NCBI GenBank assembly: GCA_028284905.1
Contig: JANQQU010000070.1
Span: 1 to 50,856, forward strand
DNA length: 50,856 bases
DNA from: Calditrichia bacterium
GTDB lineage: Bacteria > Calditrichota > Calditrichia > RBG-13-44-9 > J075
Reading direction: 5' to 3'
Every line of letters starts with the position of its first letter. Position 1 is the first letter of the stretch. Under the pieces are notes generated by a model, which saw only the letters and a program-made list of their open reading frames with translations, was not told the origin of the DNA and did no database searches. The position numbers and the translations under genes are program-made. This document shows, piece after piece, positions 1-7,250 of this stretch.

Positions 1-385
1 TTATTAAGCAGGGAGTTCGTATCTTTATATCGTTTCTCTATCTGGCCACAGATTGCGCCAGAACAAAAAGGAACTTGATTTTCAATATAGCAGGGATCCC
101 TTTGGGGCACTCCTCGCGATGACAATGAAATAACATTTAGCATTAACGATGTAGCACTACCAAGTATCTTTATCAAAACTTTGAAGTTGACTCAGCTTTT
201 TGATAATCTTTTCCGATTCCCAATTCTTGAACTCAGGAAAGAAAGATGGTCGACAGCCGTTTTTTAGCCCCTGTAAAATATAGAGTTAGGTGCTGATTCT
301 TTTGGAGTTTTTCCTAAGTTTAGCTAAAGATTGGTCGTTACGGCAGCGATCATAGAGGGTTTAAATTGTTGGTACGAAATTTGAA
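1..385. other. Intergenic leader region with a repeat remnant
   Basis: No convincing gene is visible in the first 385 bases. The stretch contains a remnant of the MITE-like element described at 8524-8688 (see 107-163). The remainder is AT-rich and I see no clear promoter in it. Confidence 0.6.
107..163. repeat. Truncated copy of MITE-like element
   Basis: Bases 107-124 (GCACTCCTCGCGATGACA) are identical to 8635-8652. The following stretch to CACTACCA (155-162) resembles the end of that longer element, which also closes with CACTACCA at 8674-8681. Only the right-hand end is present here, so this is a decayed or truncated copy. Confidence 0.6.
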
Positions 386-417
386 CTTTACAAGAAAATG
401 ATCAATTTCTTGTAAAG
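386..417 (+). promoter_or_regulatory. Perfect hairpin covering the ribosome binding site
   Basis: CTTTACAAGAAA (386-397) and TTTCTTGTAAAG (406-417) form a perfect 12-bp stem with an 8-base loop. The right arm includes the first bases of the AAAGGGG Shine-Dalgarno (414-420) of the lipoprotein gene starting at 427. Folding would partly hide that site, so translation may respond to temperature, a ligand or an RNA partner. An operator for a DNA-binding protein is the alternative reading. Confidence 0.6.
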
Positions 418-426
418 GGGAAATCC

Positions 427-876
427 ATGAAAATATTTCAACTATTAATTATGTTTATCCTGCTCTCCATTTATGGATGCAGCAACGCAACCGATCTTGA
501 TTCAGCAGATACGCGGATTTTAAATGCTGTCAATAATGGTGAATCCGGTTACCATTCCGGCATTGAGTTAAGCGAAGATATTATCCGTTATCAATTTCGC
601 AATTTCAATAGAGAAGATTTTGAAACCACTGTTGAAATGAATCGCAATCAATGGCGGACATTTATGCGGCAGATTGATTTGAATGAGTTGAGAGCACTTT
701 CGCAGGAACTGTCCTGCGATATATGTCCAGTGGATGGGAGTAGTGAAACAATTACTGTTGTAACCACCGATGACTCGGTGACAGTCATAATGGATGCCGA
801 TGAAGCAGTCGCAGAGATTGAAGACTTGCTAACAGAATTAAGAAATATCCGCGCAGCGCTGGAAGAATTGCGTTAA
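427..876 (+). CDS. Putative lipoprotein of unknown function
   Basis: The 149-residue product starts with a hydrophobic signal segment ending in a lipobox-like YGC (Cys18), so it is probably an acylated periplasmic or outer-membrane lipoprotein. The rest is acidic and hydrophilic, with a C-X2-C pair (CDIC, about residues 97-100) and a helical Glu/Leu-rich C terminus. I do not recognise a family. The ATG is preceded by AAAGGGG at a good distance, and that ribosome site is partly covered by a perfect hairpin (386-417). The gene stands alone, with a glycosyltransferase about 140 bp downstream on the same strand. The CXXC pair could bind metal or form a disulfide; that is inference only. Confidence 0.65.
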   Translation: MKIFQLLIMFILLSIYGCSNATDLDSADTRILNAVNNGESGYHSGIELSEDIIRYQFRNFNREDFETTVEMNRNQWRTFMRQIDLNELRALSQELSCDICPVDGSSETITVVTTDDSVTVIMDADEAVAEIEDLLTELRNIRAALEELR

Positions 877-1017
877 ATAATGCCGTTTTAAGTATCAATT
901 TTTCTACAGGGATAAGATTCCACATGCTACTTCCGAAAAAACGGTTGTTTTTTCCTGGGCTTCTGCCGTACAATGCGCCCCTGAAAACGGACTGACAAAA
1001 TAACTGATGCAAGCAGC

Positions 1018-1788
1018 ATGACTTTATCGATCACGATTATCGGACATAACGAAGGGTATCACCTGGAGGAGCTTCTCCCAACGCTCGCCTGGGCAGACGA
1101 AGTGGTTTATGTCGACTGCGAAAGCAATGATGATTCCCTGGAAATTGCTCGTCGGCATGGCTGCAAAACATTTTCCCGCCCAAATGACATGAACCTCAAT
1201 CGCAATAAAAGCTTTGCCATGGAGAAGAGTCATGGCGAATGGATTTTCTATCTTGATCCGGATGAGCGCATCAGTGAGCGATTGTCCGAAGAAATTCTCT
1301 CCCGCCTCGCCGCCGGACCTTCCGAGGTTGCTTTTAAACTTGACCGGCGTAATTATTTCTTTGGGCATTGGTTAAAGCGTGGTGGACAATATCCGGATAC
1401 CCAGCTACGACTCTTTCGCCGGGGCAGCGCTCATTTTCCCAATCGCCATGTGCATGAAAAACTGACAGTCGATGGAAAAATCGGAAAGCTTAGACAGCCA
1501 ATGGCACATTATTCCTATCTGACGATCTCCCAGTTTATTCAGAAATTTGATTTCTACACTTCCTTCGAAGCGAATTTTCTCCATCAGCAGGGGGAGAAGG
1601 TCTCGGGAAAAAATCATTTCCGATATTTTCTCTGGAAACCCTTTACCCGCTTCTGGAAACGCTATCTGCTTAAGGGAGGCTTTCGCGATGGCGTGCCGGG
1701 ATTCTTCGCTGCCGTTTTCGATGCCGTCAATTTTATGGTGCGCTACTTCAAGCTTTGGGAATTAGAGAAAAAGAAACCCGCCGATTAA
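1018..1788 (+). CDS. Family 2 glycosyltransferase (WaaE/KdtX-like)
   Basis: The 256-residue protein has a GT-A fold N terminus (SITIIGHNEG, residues 4-13), an acidic DPDE metal/sugar-nucleotide motif at 80-83, and the NRNKSFAMEK stretch before it that is usual in the lipopolysaccharide-core GT2 subfamily typified by WaaE (KdtX), which adds glucose to heptose. Length fits that family. The C terminus is basic and aromatic (FFGHW, RYFKLWELEKKK), suggesting peripheral attachment to the inner membrane. No other sugar-transfer genes are adjacent, so the acceptor cannot be told from context. No strong Shine-Dalgarno precedes the ATG; the start is supported by the N-terminal beta-strand beginning immediately. 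Confidence 0.85.
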   Translation: MTLSITIIGHNEGYHLEELLPTLAWADEVVYVDCESNDDSLEIARRHGCKTFSRPNDMNLNRNKSFAMEKSHGEWIFYLDPDERISERLSEEILSRLAAGPSEVAFKLDRRNYFFGHWLKRGGQYPDTQLRLFRRGSAHFPNRHVHEKLTVDGKIGKLRQPMAHYSYLTISQFIQKFDFYTSFEANFLHQQGEKVSGKNHFRYFLWKPFTRFWKRYLLKGGFRDGVPGFFAAVFDAVNFMVRYFKLWELEKKKPAD

Positions 1789-1813
1789 AATTCCGATCAA
1801 TTTATACAACTAC

Positions 1814-1842
1814 TTGACAAAGTGTGTTTTTTGAAATACATT
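1814..1842 (+). promoter_or_regulatory. Sigma70-type promoter of the MarR gene
   Basis: TTGACA (1814-1819) and TACATT (1837-1842) are separated by exactly 17 bp, close to the sigma70 consensus. The MarR gene starts 27 bases after the -10 box. The palindrome at 1843-1856 directly abuts the -10 box. Confidence 0.7.
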
Positions 1843-1856
1843 GTTGATGTATCAAC
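1843..1856. promoter_or_regulatory. MarR-type operator, copy 1
   Basis: GTTGATGTATCAAC is a 6-2-6 palindrome at the transcription start region of the MarR gene. The same core TTGATGTATCAA recurs at 2345-2356 before the dioxygenase gene. Placement fits autorepression by the MarR protein encoded at 1869. Confidence 0.7.
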
Positions 1857-1868
1857 TAAAAGGAACAA

Positions 1869-2306
1869 ATGAATCAGGAAAAAATAACAGACACGCTTGG
1901 CTATTTGCTACACCGGGCAACCCGCGGATTAACGAACCGGCTGCATCGGAATTTTGCTGCCGCTGGTTATCCGATTACCGTCGATCAATGGCGTATCTTC
2001 AGCTTGCTCTGGGAAAATGATGGTCTTTGCCAGCGGCATATGGCGGAAGCCATCGACAAGGATAAGGCCAGTCTCGCAAGAACGCTGGATATCATGGAGA
2101 AGCAAAGCTATCTGATTCGTATTCCCGATCAGAAAGACCGGCGGCAAAAGTTGGTTTACCTGACGAAACAAGGAAAACAACTGCAGGAAAAGCTGCTGCC
2201 AATTGTAGAAGAAACCCTTGAAGAAACCCGGGGAGAACTTAGCGAAGCAGAGGTGGACACTTTAAAATCGCTGCTTTGCCAAATTATCCGTAATTTGAAA
2301 GGATAG
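1869..2306 (+). CDS. MarR family transcriptional regulator
   Basis: This 145-residue protein has the MarR winged-helix layout: an N-terminal dimerisation helix, a DNA-recognition helix around residues 60-75 (DKDKASLARTLDIMEK), the wing with DQKDRRQKLVYLT at about 84-96, and a C-terminal helix. It starts at an ATG behind AAAAGGAAC. Its own promoter and that of the next gene share the palindrome TTGATGTATCAA, so it probably represses itself and the ring-cleaving dioxygenase. Together with that enzyme and the esterase at 3777 it resembles the MhqR quinone/hydroquinone regulon of Bacillus. The ligand is inferred. Two cysteines are present, so redox sensing is an alternative. Confidence 0.85.
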   Translation: MNQEKITDTLGYLLHRATRGLTNRLHRNFAAAGYPITVDQWRIFSLLWENDGLCQRHMAEAIDKDKASLARTLDIMEKQSYLIRIPDQKDRRQKLVYLTKQGKQLQEKLLPIVEETLEETRGELSEAEVDTLKSLLCQIIRNLKG

Positions 2307-2343
2307 CATCTGAATTGAGTGCTTGATTTTTTTTGATTTTTTA

Positions 2344-2357
2344 GTTGATGTATCAAT
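2344..2357. promoter_or_regulatory. MarR-type operator, copy 2
   Basis: GTTGATGTATCAAT repeats the operator at 1843-1856 with one changed end base. It lies in the 124-bp gap before the dioxygenase gene. A weak promoter, TTGATT (2333-2338), 18 bp, TTAATT (2357-2362), would place the operator in the spacer. Confidence 0.65.
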
Positions 2358-2430
2358 TAATTTTGATTTGCATTTAATCTGTTGAGCGAATAATACGCTC
2401 GGCAATTTGAAATAGAGAAAGGAGTCGATC

Positions 2431-3390
2431 ATGGCTGCATTAACTCATGGTATTCATCACGTTACCGCGATGGCTGGAGATGCCCAAAAAAACGTCGATT
2501 TTTATGTTGGCATTCTCGGGCTACGCATGTTGAAAAAAACAATCAATTTTGATGATCCCTTTACCTATCATTTTTATTTCGGGGATCATGGTGGCGAACC
2601 GGGAACGATTATGACCTTTTTTCCCTGGTCTTCCCGGGGCATGAAAGGCCGGCAGGGAGCCGGACAAGTAACCGTCACCAGTTTTTCTGTCGCGAAAGAT
2701 GCATTGGAATATTGGATTGAGCGGCTGGAAGCAAATAAGATTACTGTTGCCGGTCCTTTTGAAAGAATGGGCGAATCGGTAATCGCTTTTGATGATTTTG
2801 ATGGGCTGTCCCTGGAAATTATCGCGGCGGAAAATGATGAACGGTCCGGATTGGACAATGGCGATGTGCCATCCGCATATTCGATAAAAGGATTTCATAG
2901 CGTTACCTTGCTGGAAAATAACTACCAGGCAACCGCAGCAGTGCTGAATGATCGCTTAGGCTTCCGGGAAGCGGGAAATGAGGAGAATCGTTATCGCTAC
3001 ATCTCTGGGGATGGCAGTGCGGGAACAATCGTCGATATTATCCATCAGCCCAATGCAACTCGCGGTATTATGGGCGTGGGTACTGTGCACCATGTCGCCT
3101 GGCGCATCGCTGATGACGATAATCAACTTGTCCTCCGTAAGAACCTGGTAAATGCGGGATTCAATGTCTCTCCGGTAATGGACCGGAATTATTTCCATTC
3201 CATCTATTTTCGGGAGCCGGGCGGTGTACTCTTTGAGGGCGCAACCGATCCCCCGGGATTTACTGTGGATGAACCTCTGGAAACGCTTGGTGCGCATCTG
3301 AAACTGCCACCCTGGATGGAAGAAAATCGGGAGGAGATTGAAAAACATCTCCCGCAAATTACGATGCCGGGAGAAGGAAAAAACGCTTAG
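2431..3390 (+). CDS. Ring-cleaving dioxygenase, VOC superfamily (MhqA/MhqO-like)
   Basis: The 319-residue protein has two vicinal-oxygen-chelate modules. It opens with GIHHVTAMAGD and has a second HHVAWR module. The predicted Fe(II) ligands are His10, His221 and Glu269 (GGVLFEGATDPPGF), and the last motif is typical of hydroquinone/catechol-cleaving MhqA, MhqO and PcpA-like enzymes. The likely role is oxygen-dependent opening of hydroquinones or catechols formed from quinone stress. GAAAGGAG lies at the right distance from the ATG. The upstream operator is shared with the MarR gene, so expression should rise when that repressor binds its ligand. The true substrate cannot be told from sequence. 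Confidence 0.85.
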   Translation: MAALTHGIHHVTAMAGDAQKNVDFYVGILGLRMLKKTINFDDPFTYHFYFGDHGGEPGTIMTFFPWSSRGMKGRQGAGQVTVTSFSVAKDALEYWIERLEANKITVAGPFERMGESVIAFDDFDGLSLEIIAAENDERSGLDNGDVPSAYSIKGFHSVTLLENNYQATAAVLNDRLGFREAGNEENRYRYISGDGSAGTIVDIIHQPNATRGIMGVGTVHHVAWRIADDDNQLVLRKNLVNAGFNVSPVMDRNYFHSIYFREPGGVLFEGATDPPGFTVDEPLETLGAHLKLPPWMEENREEIEKHLPQITMPGEGKNA

Positions 3391-3416
3391 CCGTTAAATT
3401 CAGGGAAATAACTCTG

Positions 3417-3735
3417 TAACCCCTTCAGGGTTAATAAATGAATTGTCTTTAGCAGGGGGCGTTGAAAGATCGCCCCCTGCTATGAATATGTAACACCTTC
3501 GGCGTATTATACCGCAAAGCGGTTGCATTTTTTAACCCCGGGGCTGTTTATTAGCCCGGGTTAAAAAAGTTAAAAGTATCTTATCCTGATAGGGTTTCAC
3601 AAGAAGCTATCAACCCTTGGCGTATTATACCGCAAAGCGGTTACATTTTTTAACCCGGGGCTGTTTATTAGCCCCGGGTTAAAAAAGAGAAATGAATTTT
3701 ACCCTGAAAGGGTTTCAAAAGAAGCGATCAACCCT
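3417..3735. repeat. Chain of small hairpins with a 118-bp tandem unit
   Basis: This gap is almost entirely built from small palindromes. They are TAACCC/GGGTTA (3417-3433), an 11-bp stem AGCAGGGGGCG/CGCCCCCTGCT (3451-3481), ACCGCaaaGCGGT (3511-3523 and again from 3629), and an AT-flanked GC stem. The unit starting GGCGTATTAT at 3501 repeats at 3619, a period of 118. In copy 2 the large stem is perfect: 17 bp, 3646-3662 with 3670-3686, loop of 7. In copy 1 it has a 2-base bulge (3528-3568). A third partial unit follows (3721 on). It could act as a terminator between the dioxygenase and esterase genes. A likely relative is at 41301-41375. Confidence 0.75.
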
Positions 3736-3776
3736 CTTGGGGAAGAAATATTAGGAAAAATTAACAAACGGAGATA

Positions 3777-4445
3777 ATGATGGATAAAAATAAAACACCT
3801 TTTCAGGGACCACATCAGGATCGCCCCTGGACAGAAGCCGGTAGTGCACTGGCCGATGCGGAAATCGCGATGATTATGATTCACGGCCGCGGCGCAGATG
3901 CCCGCGATATTCTTACCCTTGGGCCGGAGTTACAGCGCGATCGCATCGCCTTCCTGGCGCCGACTGCTGCGGGCAATACCTGGTATCCAAACAGCTTCCT
4001 GGCGCCGATGCCCAGCAACGAACCGGGATTGTCATCCGGGCTGCAGTTGATTGATGATATGCTGGCGCATCTGGCAGATAATGGCTTTCCGGCTGAAAAA
4101 GTAATTCTGCTGGGATTTTCCCAGGGCGCATGCCTGTCTCTGGAATACGCCGCGAGGAATCCCCGGCGCTATGGAGGTATCGCCGGGTTGAGCGGGGGGC
4201 TGATCGGCCCGCCCGGCACTCCCCGGGATTATCCCGGCAGCTTGGCCGGAACGCCGGTGTTTCTGGGCTGTAGTGGTGTGGATTTTCATATTCCCAAAGA
4301 AAGAGTACAGGAAACCACCCGGGTGCTCAGTGCAATGGACGCCAGCGTGCAGGAAAGACTGTATCCGGGCATGGGGCATACCGTGAATAAGGATGAGATT
4401 GCCCAGGTGCAATTAATGGTCGATGATTTGATGAGCGGCCAATAA
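3777..4445 (+). CDS. Alpha/beta-hydrolase carboxylesterase/phospholipase (MhqD-like)
   Basis: The 222-residue protein is of the short carboxylesterase/lysophospholipase type. It has the oxyanion region IHGRGADARD (35-44), the nucleophile elbow GFSQG with Ser115, and a probable Asp169 (GVDFHIP) and His201 (GMGHTVN) completing the triad. No signal peptide is seen, so it is cytoplasmic. Family members hydrolyse small esters or lysophospholipids. In Bacillus the homologue MhqD sits in the MhqR quinone regulon with a ring-cleaving dioxygenase, as here. Two ATGs (3777, 3780) follow CGGAG, and the second has the better spacing. No copy of the upstream operator is seen at this gene, so co-regulation would need readthrough across the hairpin chain. 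Confidence 0.85.
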   Translation: MMDKNKTPFQGPHQDRPWTEAGSALADAEIAMIMIHGRGADARDILTLGPELQRDRIAFLAPTAAGNTWYPNSFLAPMPSNEPGLSSGLQLIDDMLAHLADNGFPAEKVILLGFSQGACLSLEYAARNPRRYGGIAGLSGGLIGPPGTPRDYPGSLAGTPVFLGCSGVDFHIPKERVQETTRVLSAMDASVQERLYPGMGHTVNKDEIAQVQLMVDDLMSGQ

Positions 4446-4455
4446 ACAGTATTAA

Positions 4456-4561
4456 ATTTAGCGGCAGTATTCAGGTTCCGAAGCATAAGAAAAATGCCCT
4501 TAAAGTTAATTTCTTAAAAGCTTTAGATGTACTAACGGTCAACGACTTACTGCCGCTAAAT
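4456..4561. repeat. 106-bp element bounded by 14-bp inverted repeats
   Basis: ATTTAGCGGCAGTA (4456-4469) is repeated perfectly inverted as TACTGCCGCTAAAT (4548-4561), enclosing 78 bases without a gene. It begins 11 bases after the esterase stop. It may be a miniature inverted-repeat element or a long stem terminator. No flanking target duplication is obvious. Confidence 0.55.
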
Positions 4562-4661
4562 ATGTTATCTTGGTTGGCTGAAGAGAAAGGATTACTGTAT
4601 CATATGCGGTAATCATACCCGATAATCACATTTCTCATTGTTTGGCGAAGGAGAGGAACGG

Positions 4662-4769
4662 ATGATAACCAAAATGGTTGATATACCGATCTCTAAACAA
4701 GGAAGTAAGCCAGGTGAACAATGGAAAAATTATCCCATAAAAGAATTGTCCATAAATGGTCTTCATTGA
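4662..4769 (+). CDS. Possible 35-residue leader ORF overlapping the response regulator start
   Basis: An ATG at 4662 sits 8 bases after a strong AAGGAG (4648-4653) and opens a 35-codon frame ending at TGA 4767-4769. It overlaps the first 49 bases of the receiver-domain gene (start 4721) in another frame. The peptide is basic and hydrophilic and matches no family I know. It may be a translated leader that couples ribosomes to the downstream start, whose own AGGTGA site is very close to its ATG. A sequencing frameshift joining the two frames is the other reading. Confidence 0.35.
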   Translation: MITKMVDIPISKQGSKPGEQWKNYPIKELSINGLH

Positions 4770-5959
4770 CCCTTGATCAAGAACCATCCATACAACCCGC
4801 CTCTGAAAGTGCCCGGAAAACCGCAGCAGAAAAGCCGGTACTGCTGCTGGGGAGTAATGATCCGTTTTTTCGGGAATTTCTGGAAAATTTTCTCCGCGAC
4901 GTCGGTTTTCAAGTCGTTACCGCTCTCGATGGTTATGCCGTTTCCGAAGCTGTGATGAATCATTCGCCGGCCCTAATTATGCTGGAGCAGGACCTGCCCG
5001 GCATTGACGGAGAATTTCTTTGCCGGGATCTGAAAGTCAATAAAGAAACCCGGGCCTTACCGGTAGTGTTGATTGTTCCGGAAAAACAAATGGCCAGCGG
5101 AAACTGGGTAGACACCCAGGCGGATGTCGTTATTGCCAAGCCGTTTCATAAGCTGGCGATGCTTTGCGAAATTCGCGAATTGCTGGCAATAAATATCGAT
5201 CCAACCACCTTTTCCCCCCGCGATCTTCGGGAAGCGATCGTTTTGACGCTGGAGCAGTTGCCGGAAGGAAAGTGCGCCAAGCCGGAACTGGTTTATCAAC
5301 TGGCGGTTTTCCTGAAGATCCGTAACAGTTTCTCCCTGGATTTCGAGTTTGCACAGCGGTTGAATGCCGCCCTCGACGAGTTGAAGTGCCAGATGGTTGT
5401 TACGGAATTCGTTCAGGAAAATGCTTTGTTCCTGCAGTTAATGAATCCCTACCGGAAAGAAATAAAAGATGCTGATCACTCCGCTGAGATAGATGAGCAG
5501 CAAATGCCTGCGAAGCCCTTGTCGTCAAATCAAGATGTTATGAAACCCCATCCACAGGTTTACAGCCGGGAAGCGCTGCTGCTGGCTAATATTAATCGGC
5601 ATTTTCAAGGGAAAGGGAATCTTGATAACGGTGTCGATTATGAGAAATTGCGGATGGTGACGACCCATCCACAGACCCAGGCCAGCGTGATGGTTTATTT
5701 TACCGGTGTAAAAAACCAGCTGTTTCTAAAAACAGCGTTGCCCTGCGTAGATGCTTCCATCGATGATATCCTTGCATTTTATACCCGCCCGGGAACCATC
5801 GGTCATTTTTGCCTGGAAGAGCGGCAGGGGAAACGCTACTTTGTGATTCGCAAAGAGATTGATTTGTTGATGAATGCGCCGGAGAGTATTCTCTGGATAA
5901 TTGAGCAGATCGTTACCGAAGCGATTGAAGTGGCGGGAATGATCAGCCAGAAGAAATAA
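4721..5959 (+). CDS. Pseudo-receiver response regulator with unknown output domains
   Basis: The 412-residue protein has a receiver fold at about 38-150, but its switch residues are altered. The acidic pair is Ser45-Asn46 and the phospho-acceptor position is Glu89 (in IMLEQDLPGIDG). The conserved Thr position is Val119; only Lys140 (AKPF) is kept. It should therefore not be phosphorylated normally, and Glu may mimic the phosphorylated state. Residues about 158-250 are helical and unrecognised. The C-terminal 130 residues have an alternating beta/alpha pattern faintly like YbjN or secretion-chaperone folds. No histidine kinase is adjacent. The start is uncertain because a short overlapping frame (4662) has the better ribosome site. 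Confidence 0.75.
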   Translation: MEKLSHKRIVHKWSSLTLDQEPSIQPASESARKTAAEKPVLLLGSNDPFFREFLENFLRDVGFQVVTALDGYAVSEAVMNHSPALIMLEQDLPGIDGEFLCRDLKVNKETRALPVVLIVPEKQMASGNWVDTQADVVIAKPFHKLAMLCEIRELLAINIDPTTFSPRDLREAIVLTLEQLPEGKCAKPELVYQLAVFLKIRNSFSLDFEFAQRLNAALDELKCQMVVTEFVQENALFLQLMNPYRKEIKDADHSAEIDEQQMPAKPLSSNQDVMKPHPQVYSREALLLANINRHFQGKGNLDNGVDYEKLRMVTTHPQTQASVMVYFTGVKNQLFLKTALPCVDASIDDILAFYTRPGTIGHFCLEERQGKRYFVIRKEIDLLMNAPESILWIIEQIVTEAIEVAGMISQKK

Positions 5960-5960
5960 T

Positions 5961-6014
5961 AGTGGCAGTAGCAGTGGGCAGTTGCAGGATAAGTCTTTGC
6001 TGCCCACTGCTACT
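5961..6014. repeat. GCAGTR word array with inverted partner, convergent-gene hairpin
   Basis: The words GCAGTA, GCAGTG, GGCAGT and TGCAGG recur at 6-7 base spacing. AGTAGCAGTGGGCAG (5967-5981) is perfectly inverted at 6000-6014. It begins 2 bases after the response-regulator stop and lies before the stop of the convergent gene at 6059. It can act as a terminator for both. The same word family appears at 24815-24880. Confidence 0.7.
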
Positions 6015-6058
6015 AAATTACGGACTTCCCTGATTTCTTCTTGGGAAACCCTATATAA

Positions 6059-6880
6059 CTAGTCCATTTTAAAAGCTGCTAAATCCACTGCAGCGGAATC
6101 CGAATATACACTGGCAGGTAGTTCTTTAAATACAGCGATATTCTCTACTTTTCCTCTGCCACGATCTCCTGAAAGCATGATGTTATCAAAGCGCGTCCAG
6201 TTACTCCAGGGTGTGCTCAAGCGTGGTTCAGGATCATTCGCATCGGAATAATAATCCCATTGGCCCACTAGTCGCGTTTCCTTATCAACATACACCAGAT
6301 ATTTGTTTTGCGGCGTTCTGCCAACTTCTTTAAAAGTTAATTCCAACACATCAGCCTGTTTACCGCCAATCATTGTATCCTGCTCAGCCATTTTTAGGGT
6401 AACGCCGCTATCCTTTAACTTATATGGCATAAACAGCCAGTATCCATCGTTGATCCAAACATTTTTAGCAAACTCGAGGCTTTTTGCCAAAGAATCCGGA
6501 TGGTCTACAGCAACACCATTTTTCCAGGCTTTCCCTTCGCCGCTATTTATGTTCATCAATACCAGCAAATCTTTGGAAGCCATGCGGTAATCACCGTTCC
6601 ATTTGTCCCAGACATGTGCCCGGCGACCAAAAAATTTCCAGGCGATATGCCGGGTATTATCCCAGTTGTCGCGCCCGCCCATTGCTGCCATGGTTTCATC
6701 GGCGATTTTGATTGCGGCAGGATCGGAGCCGGCAGCGTCAAATCCCGGTAAGGCCGGATTTTCCGAATCCTGGGCGAGCAGTGCGCTGGAAACGGTTGTA
6801 ATTGAAATTAATAGTATGACTAATATTTGTCCGAAAAGATGCTTCACAATTATTCTCCCTGTTAGATTATCACACAGCAT
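6059..6880 (-). CDS. Secreted protein of unknown function (DUF6503-like)
   Basis: The product is 273 residues, or shorter if translation starts at an internal Met just before the hydrophobic segment. A signal peptide ends near SALLAQ, so it should be periplasmic. The mature part begins with an AAIKIADETMAAMGGRDNWDNTRHIAWKF pattern (split here: AAIKIADETMAAMGGRD, then NWDNTRHIAWKF). This pattern and the later YLVYVDKETRLV are typical of secreted FCB proteins with a lipoprotein-sorting-like half-barrel fold. The biochemical role is unknown. The gene is transcribed towards the response regulator, with a shared hairpin between. Its upstream neighbour is a small membrane protein gene ending at 7002. 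Confidence 0.65.
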   Translation of the reverse strand: MLCDNLTGRIIVKHLFGQILVILLISITTVSSALLAQDSENPALPGFDAAGSDPAAIKIADETMAAMGGRDNWDNTRHIAWKFFGRRAHVWDKWNGDYRMASKDLLVLMNINSGEGKAWKNGVAVDHPDSLAKSLEFAKNVWINDGYWLFMPYKLKDSGVTLKMAEQDTMIGGKQADVLELTFKEVGRTPQNKYLVYVDKETRLVGQWDYYSDANDPEPRLSTPWSNWTRFDNIMLSGDRGRGKVENIAVFKELPASVYSDSAAVDLAAFKMD

Positions 6881-6944
6881 ACTATAAAAATATCAGTTTT
6901 GTTTGCCCAAAAACTATAAACTCTTGTGCTGTAACGCTATCAAT

Positions 6945-6978
6945 AAAAAAGGCGGTATCGAAAACGATCCGCCTTTTT
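6945..6978 (-). terminator. Rho-independent terminator of the 82-residue gene
   Basis: AAAAAGGCGG(T)ATCG pairs with CGATCCGCCTTTTT with one bulged base and a 4-base loop. On the minus strand this is a GC stem followed by a run of T, 24 bases after the stop of the gene at 7002. The A and T runs on both sides make it potentially bidirectional. Confidence 0.85.
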
Positions 6979-7001
6979 AAAAATATATGGAATTTAGCTG
7001 A

Positions 7002-7250
7002 TTATTCAAATGAAAGTTTACCGAAAAGCATCATCAAGAGTACTGATAAGATAATCACCAGGAACATCTTTAAGAGATTATTATCATAGTCGTCATGATA
7101 TTGCGGACGAGGTCGCTTCTTCGGATCTGACTCGATCGGAATAAGCTGTTTCCGGCGATTTACTGGCGTAATATTGAAAAAATCCTGAATCCAGGCAAGA
7201 AAGGAACGAACGCAATCTACAACTCGCTCTTTAATACTTGTTAAACGCAT
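7002..7250 (-). CDS. Small single-pass (tail-anchored) membrane protein
   Basis: This 82-residue protein has a basic amphipathic N terminus, a proline/lysine-rich middle (KKRPRPQYHDDYD, about 44-56) and one strongly hydrophobic segment near the C terminus (LKMFLVIILSVLLMMLFG, about 60-77). It therefore looks tail-anchored with most of the chain in the cytoplasm. I do not recognise a family. AGGAGG lies before the ATG on the minus strand, and a clear terminator follows, so it is a real stand-alone transcription unit. Confidence 0.65.
   Translation of the reverse strand: MRLTSIKERVVDCVRSFLAWIQDFFNITPVNRRKQLIPIESDPKKRPRPQYHDDYDNNLLKMFLVIILSVLLMMLFGKLSFE

Noticed and set aside
3501-3735. Possible CRISPR or small RNA gene from the 118-bp tandem repeat
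   Set aside because: Two full copies only, no spacer structure, and the content is a string of palindromes rather than repeat-spacer units.
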